DNA from: an uncultured Flammeovirgaceae bacterium
Lineage (GTDB): Bacteria; Bacteroidota; Bacteroidia; Cytophagales; Cyclobacteriaceae
Length of the DNA: 9,624 nucleotides
Direction: 5' to 3'
Assembly (NCBI GenBank): GCA_937138955.1
Contig: CAKZPJ010000291.1
Location: 1 to 9,624, forward strand
This document shows, in pieces, positions 6,881 through 9,624 of the stretch (the first letter of the stretch is position 1; each line of letters starts with the position of its first letter). The notes under the pieces were generated by a model. The model was not told the DNA's origin and searched no databases. It saw nothing but the letters and a program-made list of their open reading frames with translations. A program made the position numbers and the translations under genes.

Positions 6881-8794
6881 TTATTCCCGAATCAATTGCC
6901 AGCTTTGCTTTCTTTGAGAAGGGCATACTAATTGTAACGTCAGTGGATTTTGCCGAACCCTCGTGGCCGGTACTGAAACCTTCCACTCGTTGGTTCCTCT
7001 ACGGGCGTAGTGCTCCTGTCGTAAAAGAGTCCGTCCGTACCTATCTATCAATGTGAGTTGAACTTCCTCCGCCACCTTGGTTTGGTAGTGGATATTCAGA
7101 ATATCTTGCACCGGATTCGGAAATACTTTGATCCTTGTACCGCCTACTTCAAAACTTTCCGGGGCGGTCCATTCAGTGGTAGTGCCGTCTTCCAGCAAAG
7201 CGCGAATTTGCAGTTGGTAACTTCCGGGATCAAGACCATTCTCGTTGAGCTGAATTGCCAGGGTTTCTTCGTCCTGCCAGAATACTTCATCCTGATGATC
7301 GCCTGTGAAGGCCTGGCGGTATACAGCTCTCCGCAACCCATAGCGTTCATCCCAAAAGCGGTACTCAAAATCCCACCAGATCTCCCACGGCCAGCAGGGC
7401 TTGCAGGTCGCCACAAAATCTCGGATATCCACCAAGGCTTTCGGTTTCTCAGTTTTCGCCGCATCCAGCTTAACGAGCCAAAAGTCGGCTGTTCCTCGGT
7501 TAAAGCCTGTTTTATCAAAACCGATGGGCGACTTAGAATTTCCCAAAATCAATAATTCGTTTTGAGGGCTTAACTGAGCATCTTTTGCTACATCCCATTT
7601 GCTTCCACCAATCGTTTTATCCCAGATAATATTACCTTGTAGATCCGTTTTCAGAATCCAAAAATCTCCTTCTCCTCGGCTCTCTTCACTTTTCTGAAAA
7701 CTGACTGGCGAGGATGAGGTTCCTATTAACACCAAGTGCTGATCAGAGGTCATCAACAAATCACCTAAAGATTCGTATCCACTACCTCCGTAAGTTCTGT
7801 CCCACTCCACGTTGCCATGCAAATCAGTTTTTACTACCCAATAATCATTACCTCCCTTATTATTCTGGGATTTTTCAAAACCAGTATCTGAAGAAGATCC
7901 CCCCCCTAATAGAAATCCACCATCCGGTGTAAGAATTGCTTTCCTCAGATAATCGCCGTCATTTCCGCCAATGGTTTTGTCCCAAATCTGATTACCATCC
8001 GGGTCAATTTTTACGAGCCAGAAGTCGTAGTTTCCCCTCGATTCTTCGCTTTTTTCGTAACTAGCCGCGGAATTTGAACTTCCCGCCAATAAATAATTCC
8101 CATCATGTGTCTTTATAATTTTAGTGCATGACTCATATTTTTCCCCACCGTAAATTTTATCCCAAATTTTATCACCGTTCGCGTCAATCTTTACAATCCA
8201 GTAGTCTTCACTGTAGTTGTGAGGGACTGCGGTCTTTTCGTATCCATTTCCTAGATCTTGTCCAAAAGAGTGACCACCCAGCAAAAAACCTCCGTCGTCG
8301 GTTTCTACCACATCTCCTAGTCCGTCCACGGCCGGTCCGCCAATGGTTTTGTCCCAGAGTTGATTACCACTAGCATCGAGTTTGATAATCCAATAGTCTA
8401 TCCAGTTGCCTCGGCTATCTTCACTTTTTTCGTAGCCTATTTTACCTTCCGAAGAACCTGCGAGTAAATATCCACCATCGCTTAAGGGAAGAATCACTCT
8501 CAAATCATCACCCCATGGCCCTATGCCACTAAAAGATTTATCCCATTGCTTGTTCCCCTGGGTATCTATTTTAATAAGCCAATAATCATTACCTCCCTTA
8601 TTATTCTGGGATTTTTCAAAACTAATATCTGAATAAGATTGTCCGCCAATCAAGTAACCACCGTCGGGGGTAGCGACGATTGAGGATGCATCATCTATAT
8701 TTGGGCCTCCATAGGATTTATCCCATAGAATAGTTTGGGCTGATAAGGTGCTTACTGTGAAAATGAGGGCTAGAATTGAGTAAAATGTTTTCAT
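6881..8794 (-). CDS. T9SS-exported seven-repeat (probable beta-propeller) protein with C-terminal sorting domain
   Basis: I chose the ATG at 8792-8794, giving 637 residues with a classic signal peptide (MKTFYSILALIFTVSTLSA, cleavage before Gln20). An ATG at 8833 would add 13 residues and put a second hydrophobic stretch before the Lys. Residues 23-449 contain seven repeats of 60-64 residues with the pattern WDK-x-x-GG, about 10 residues, DGG-(Y/F)-L-(L/I)-(G/A)-G-x-S, EKS, RG or KGG, D-(Y/F)-W-(I/V)-(V/I/L)-K-x-D, xxGN. Seven such units suggest a seven-bladed propeller. A Trp/aromatic-rich segment with CxxC follows (464-481), then a fibronectin-like stretch (about 510-550) and a C-terminal domain starting IKVFPNPVQDILNI (555-568), typical of type A T9SS sorting domains. 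The product should cross the outer membrane and be surface-attached or released. It is the first gene of the minus-strand cluster; ligand unknown. Confidence 0.87.
   Translation of the reverse strand: MKTFYSILALIFTVSTLSAQTILWDKSYGGPNIDDASSIVATPDGGYLIGGQSYSDISFEKSQNNKGGNDYWLIKIDTQGNKQWDKSFSGIGPWGDDLRVILPLSDGGYLLAGSSEGKIGYEKSEDSRGNWIDYWIIKLDASGNQLWDKTIGGPAVDGLGDVVETDDGGFLLGGHSFGQDLGNGYEKTAVPHNYSEDYWIVKIDANGDKIWDKIYGGEKYESCTKIIKTHDGNYLLAGSSNSAASYEKSEESRGNYDFWLVKIDPDGNQIWDKTIGGNDGDYLRKAILTPDGGFLLGGGSSSDTGFEKSQNNKGGNDYWVVKTDLHGNVEWDRTYGGSGYESLGDLLMTSDQHLVLIGTSSSPVSFQKSEESRGEGDFWILKTDLQGNIIWDKTIGGSKWDVAKDAQLSPQNELLILGNSKSPIGFDKTGFNRGTADFWLVKLDAAKTEKPKALVDIRDFVATCKPCWPWEIWWDFEYRFWDERYGLRRAVYRQAFTGDHQDEVFWQDEETLAIQLNENGLDPGSYQLQIRALLEDGTTTEWTAPESFEVGGTRIKVFPNPVQDILNIHYQTKVAEEVQLTLIDRYGRTLLRQEHYARRGTNEWKVSVPATRVRQNPLTLQLVCPSQRKQSWQLIRE
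7838..7881 (-). repeat. 44-bp perfect direct repeat, copy in unit 5
   Basis: The 44 bases here are identical to 8579-8622, exactly 741 bp (247 codons) away and in the same frame. They encode FEKSQNNKGGNDYW in units 5 and 1. Most other units differ at synonymous as well as coding positions, so this pair looks recent or homogenised. Confidence 0.9.
8579..8622 (-). repeat. 44-bp perfect direct repeat, copy in unit 1
   Basis: Partner of 7838-7881; the identity stops within a base or two on each side, where the codons for the flanking residues differ. A crossover between the two copies would delete or duplicate four units in frame. Confidence 0.9.
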
Positions 8795-8852
8795 GAGAAA
8801 TAGAATAAGTGGCGTGAATAACTTTTTATTCATTAGTTGTTCGAACCAGCAT

Positions 8853-8860
8853 TAAATGTA
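8853..8860 (-). promoter_or_regulatory. candidate -7 box upstream of the propeller gene
   Basis: The minus strand reads TACATTTA from 8860 to 8853, one mismatch from TAnnTTTG. It would give a leader of about 50 nt before the ATG at 8794. No TTG element is found at the expected distance upstream, which would fit an activator-dependent promoter or mean that the box is not real. The 142-bp interval 8795-8936 holds no gene. Confidence 0.25.
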
Positions 8861-8864
8861 ATCA

Positions 8865-8884
8865 AAAAGGTTTGACTACCTTTT
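8865..8884 (-). terminator. short inverted repeat, possible weak terminator or operator
   Basis: AAAAGGT (8865-8871) and ACCTTTT (8878-8884) form a perfect 7-bp stem with a 6-nt loop. On the minus strand the stem ends in a T run and lies about 53-72 nt after the stop of the receiver-AraC gene, so it could terminate that transcript. The stem is AT-rich and weak, and it also overlaps the expected -33 region of the next gene, so an operator role is equally possible. Confidence 0.35.
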
Positions 8885-8891
8885 GCGCTAT

Positions 8892-8918
8892 TGTAACCTA
8901 TTTTTGCTGGTATGTAAC
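8892..8918 (-). promoter_or_regulatory. GTTACA direct repeat with 21-bp period, possible AraC-type site
   Basis: On the minus strand GTTACA occurs at 8918-8913 and again at 8897-8892, a 21-bp period equal to two helical turns. AraC-family activators often bind direct repeats at this spacing, and the neighbouring gene encodes an AraC-type domain. The repeat lies about 100-125 nt upstream of the propeller gene start. A six-base repeat in an interval this size can occur by chance, so this is only a candidate. Confidence 0.25.
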
Positions 8919-8936
8919 ATGCGTCCAAAAATCGGT

Positions 8937-9624
8937 TTATTCGGTCTTCTCGGCGTATTCTGAAGGGGTGCAGCCAAACTGGGCTTTAAAGCTGCTGGTA
9001 AAATAGGAAAGGCTTCCAAAGCCCACTTGGTAGGCAACCTGGGAGACATTGTCGGCTCGCTGAACGAGTAACTGAGCGGCTCGTTTCAGTCGGTAGGTAC
9101 GAATAAATTCGGTAGCCGATTGCCCGGTTAGGGCTTTTAGTTTGCGGTGCAAGTGCATCCGGCTCAGGTTGAGTTCTTGCTGCCATTCTGCCACCGAATA
9201 ATTGGTATTGGCCAGTTGGCTCTCAATTACCGCTACGGCTTGTTGGAGGAACCGCTCGTCGGTACTGTTCACCTTTATTTCTTGTGGAGACACAATTAGC
9301 TCCTGCTGGAAGTGGCTTTGTAACTGCATTCGCTGTTCCACCAGCTTTCGTATCCGCAGACGTAGTTCTTCCGGGTTGAAGGGCTTTACAAGGTAAGCAT
9401 CCGCCCCGGTTTCTAGCCCAGCCAGCCGGCTAGCCTGATCGGCTCGGGCAGTGAGCATAATCACCGGAATGTGAGAGGTACGCACATCGGCCTTCAGACG
9501 TTTGCATAAGGTTCGTCCATCCAGTCGGGGCATCATCCAGTCGCAGATGATTAGGTCCGGGCTGTGCGCTAATGCCGCTTCCCAGCCTTCCACTCCATCA
9601 ACTGCTTCTCCCATCCGATAGGCA
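8937..9624 (-). CDS. receiver plus AraC-type DNA-binding protein, C-terminal part (probable hybrid two-component system)
   Basis: The frame is open to the right window edge; the visible part begins AYRMGEAVDG and is in mid-receiver, so the Met at 9612-9614 is internal and not a start. Counting from that Met, the receiver shows the phosphorylation Asp25 in LIICDWMMP (21-29), Thr55 in LTARAD and Lys77 in YLVKPF. A linker (about 105-122, SPQEIKVNSTDE) of the type seen in Bacteroidota hybrid two-component regulators leads into an AraC HTH domain (about 125-222) with LSRMHLHRKLKALTGQS and a second helix-turn-helix near VSQVAYQVGFGSLSYFTSSF. Such proteins sense a signal through an N-terminal periplasmic domain and activate a neighbouring cluster. 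A free-standing response regulator is possible because the N-terminus is missing. It is transcribed toward the propeller gene, 142 nt upstream of it. Confidence 0.88.
   Translation of the reverse strand, partial: AYRMGEAVDGVEGWEAALAHSPDLIICDWMMPRLDGRTLCKRLKADVRTSHIPVIMLTARADQASRLAGLETGADAYLVKPFNPEELRLRIRKLVEQRMQLQSHFQQELIVSPQEIKVNSTDERFLQQAVAVIESQLANTNYSVAEWQQELNLSRMHLHRKLKALTGQSATEFIRTYRLKRAAQLLVQRADNVSQVAYQVGFGSLSYFTSSFKAQFGCTPSEYAEKTE

Larger units (their letters stand above)
7448..8728 (-). repeat. seven tandem ~180-bp repeats encoding WDK...GG...DGG...DYW units
   Basis: Units begin at residues 23, 83, 146, 210, 270, 330 and 390 of the protein, each opening with WDK or WDR. Lengths are about 60 residues except units 2 and 3 (about 64). 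Units 1 and 5 are nearly identical over part of their length, while unit 7 is the most diverged (SPQNELLILG in place of TPDGGxLLGG). At the DNA level the repeats have mostly drifted apart apart from the 44-bp pair listed separately. Confidence 0.85.

Noticed and set aside
6813..6986. N-terminal extension of the lipoprotein frame by 58 codons
   Set aside because: It overlaps the end of the propeller gene by over 100 nt, and the extension has no signal character, while the internal Met begins a proper lipoprotein signal.
5928..7056. Long plus-strand open frames (5928-6671 and 6406-7056)
   Set aside because: They lie antisense to the lipoprotein gene and the end of the propeller gene, and their translations show no recognisable domain; the minus-strand proteins have clear signals and repeats.
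7144..7518. Minus-strand frame of 124 codons inside the propeller gene
   Set aside because: It is an alternative frame of the region encoding the Trp-rich and fibronectin-like segments, which are continuous with the repeats and sorting domain in the main frame; I see no frameshift.
8795..8833. 13-codon upstream start of the propeller protein
   Set aside because: The ATG at 8792-8794 gives a standard signal peptide; the extension adds a second hydrophobic stretch before the positive residue. It cannot be excluded.
1..9624. Mobile element, CRISPR array, tRNA or rRNA
   Set aside because: No transposase or integrase frame, no spaced short repeat array and no tRNA- or rRNA-like stretch was seen; intergenic gaps are all under 150 bp.

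Overview
The window looks like a chromosomal segment of a Bacteroidota bacterium, most likely from the Cytophagales or a related marine/soil group. The reasons are an N-acylornithine-type transcarbamylase next to argB and an M20 deacylase, a C-terminal type IX secretion (T9SS) sorting domain, a lipoprotein with a Cys-Ser-Glu-Glu export-type start, an AraC-type regulator fused to a receiver, weak Shine-Dalgarno sequences and a TAnnTTTG-type promoter box. Base composition is moderate and even, and there is no sign of an insertion sequence, prophage, CRISPR array, tRNA or rRNA.

Layout. (1) Bases 1-2116, minus strand: an arginine biosynthesis cluster read as N-acylornithine carbamoyltransferase (argF'), then argB (8-nt overlap), then after 70 nt an M20 deacylase (argE-like) that runs off the left edge. 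Ala90 of the transcarbamylase sits at the position known to separate N-succinyl- from N-acetylornithine enzymes and points to a succinylated pathway. (2) Bases 2231-3526, plus strand: a divergently transcribed PLP-dependent class V aminotransferase-family protein with a twin-arginine signal, ending 4 nt inside the convergent next gene. (3) Bases 3523-8794, minus strand: four closely spaced genes that could form one transcript, namely a T9SS-exported protein with seven ~60-residue repeats (probable seven-bladed propeller), a putative surface lipoprotein with an IPT/TIG domain and three beta-helix-like repeats, a small secreted SnoaL/NTF2-like protein and a DUF2306 membrane protein. (4) Bases 8937-9624, minus strand: the C-terminal part of a receiver plus AraC protein, probably the end of a hybrid two-component system, running off the right edge.

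How they may work together. The arginine genes are a recognisable pathway. The second cluster is less clear: every product is predicted to be exported or in the membrane, and it lies directly downstream of a receiver-AraC regulator. A cell-envelope or surface function controlled by that regulator is a reasonable inference, but no substrate can be read from the sequence and there is no SusC/SusD pair or glycoside hydrolase here. The most interesting points are the substrate-specificity residue of the transcarbamylase, the Tat-exported PLP enzyme, and the propeller/beta-helix surface cluster with a 44-bp perfect internal repeat and a Trp-rich CxxC segment.
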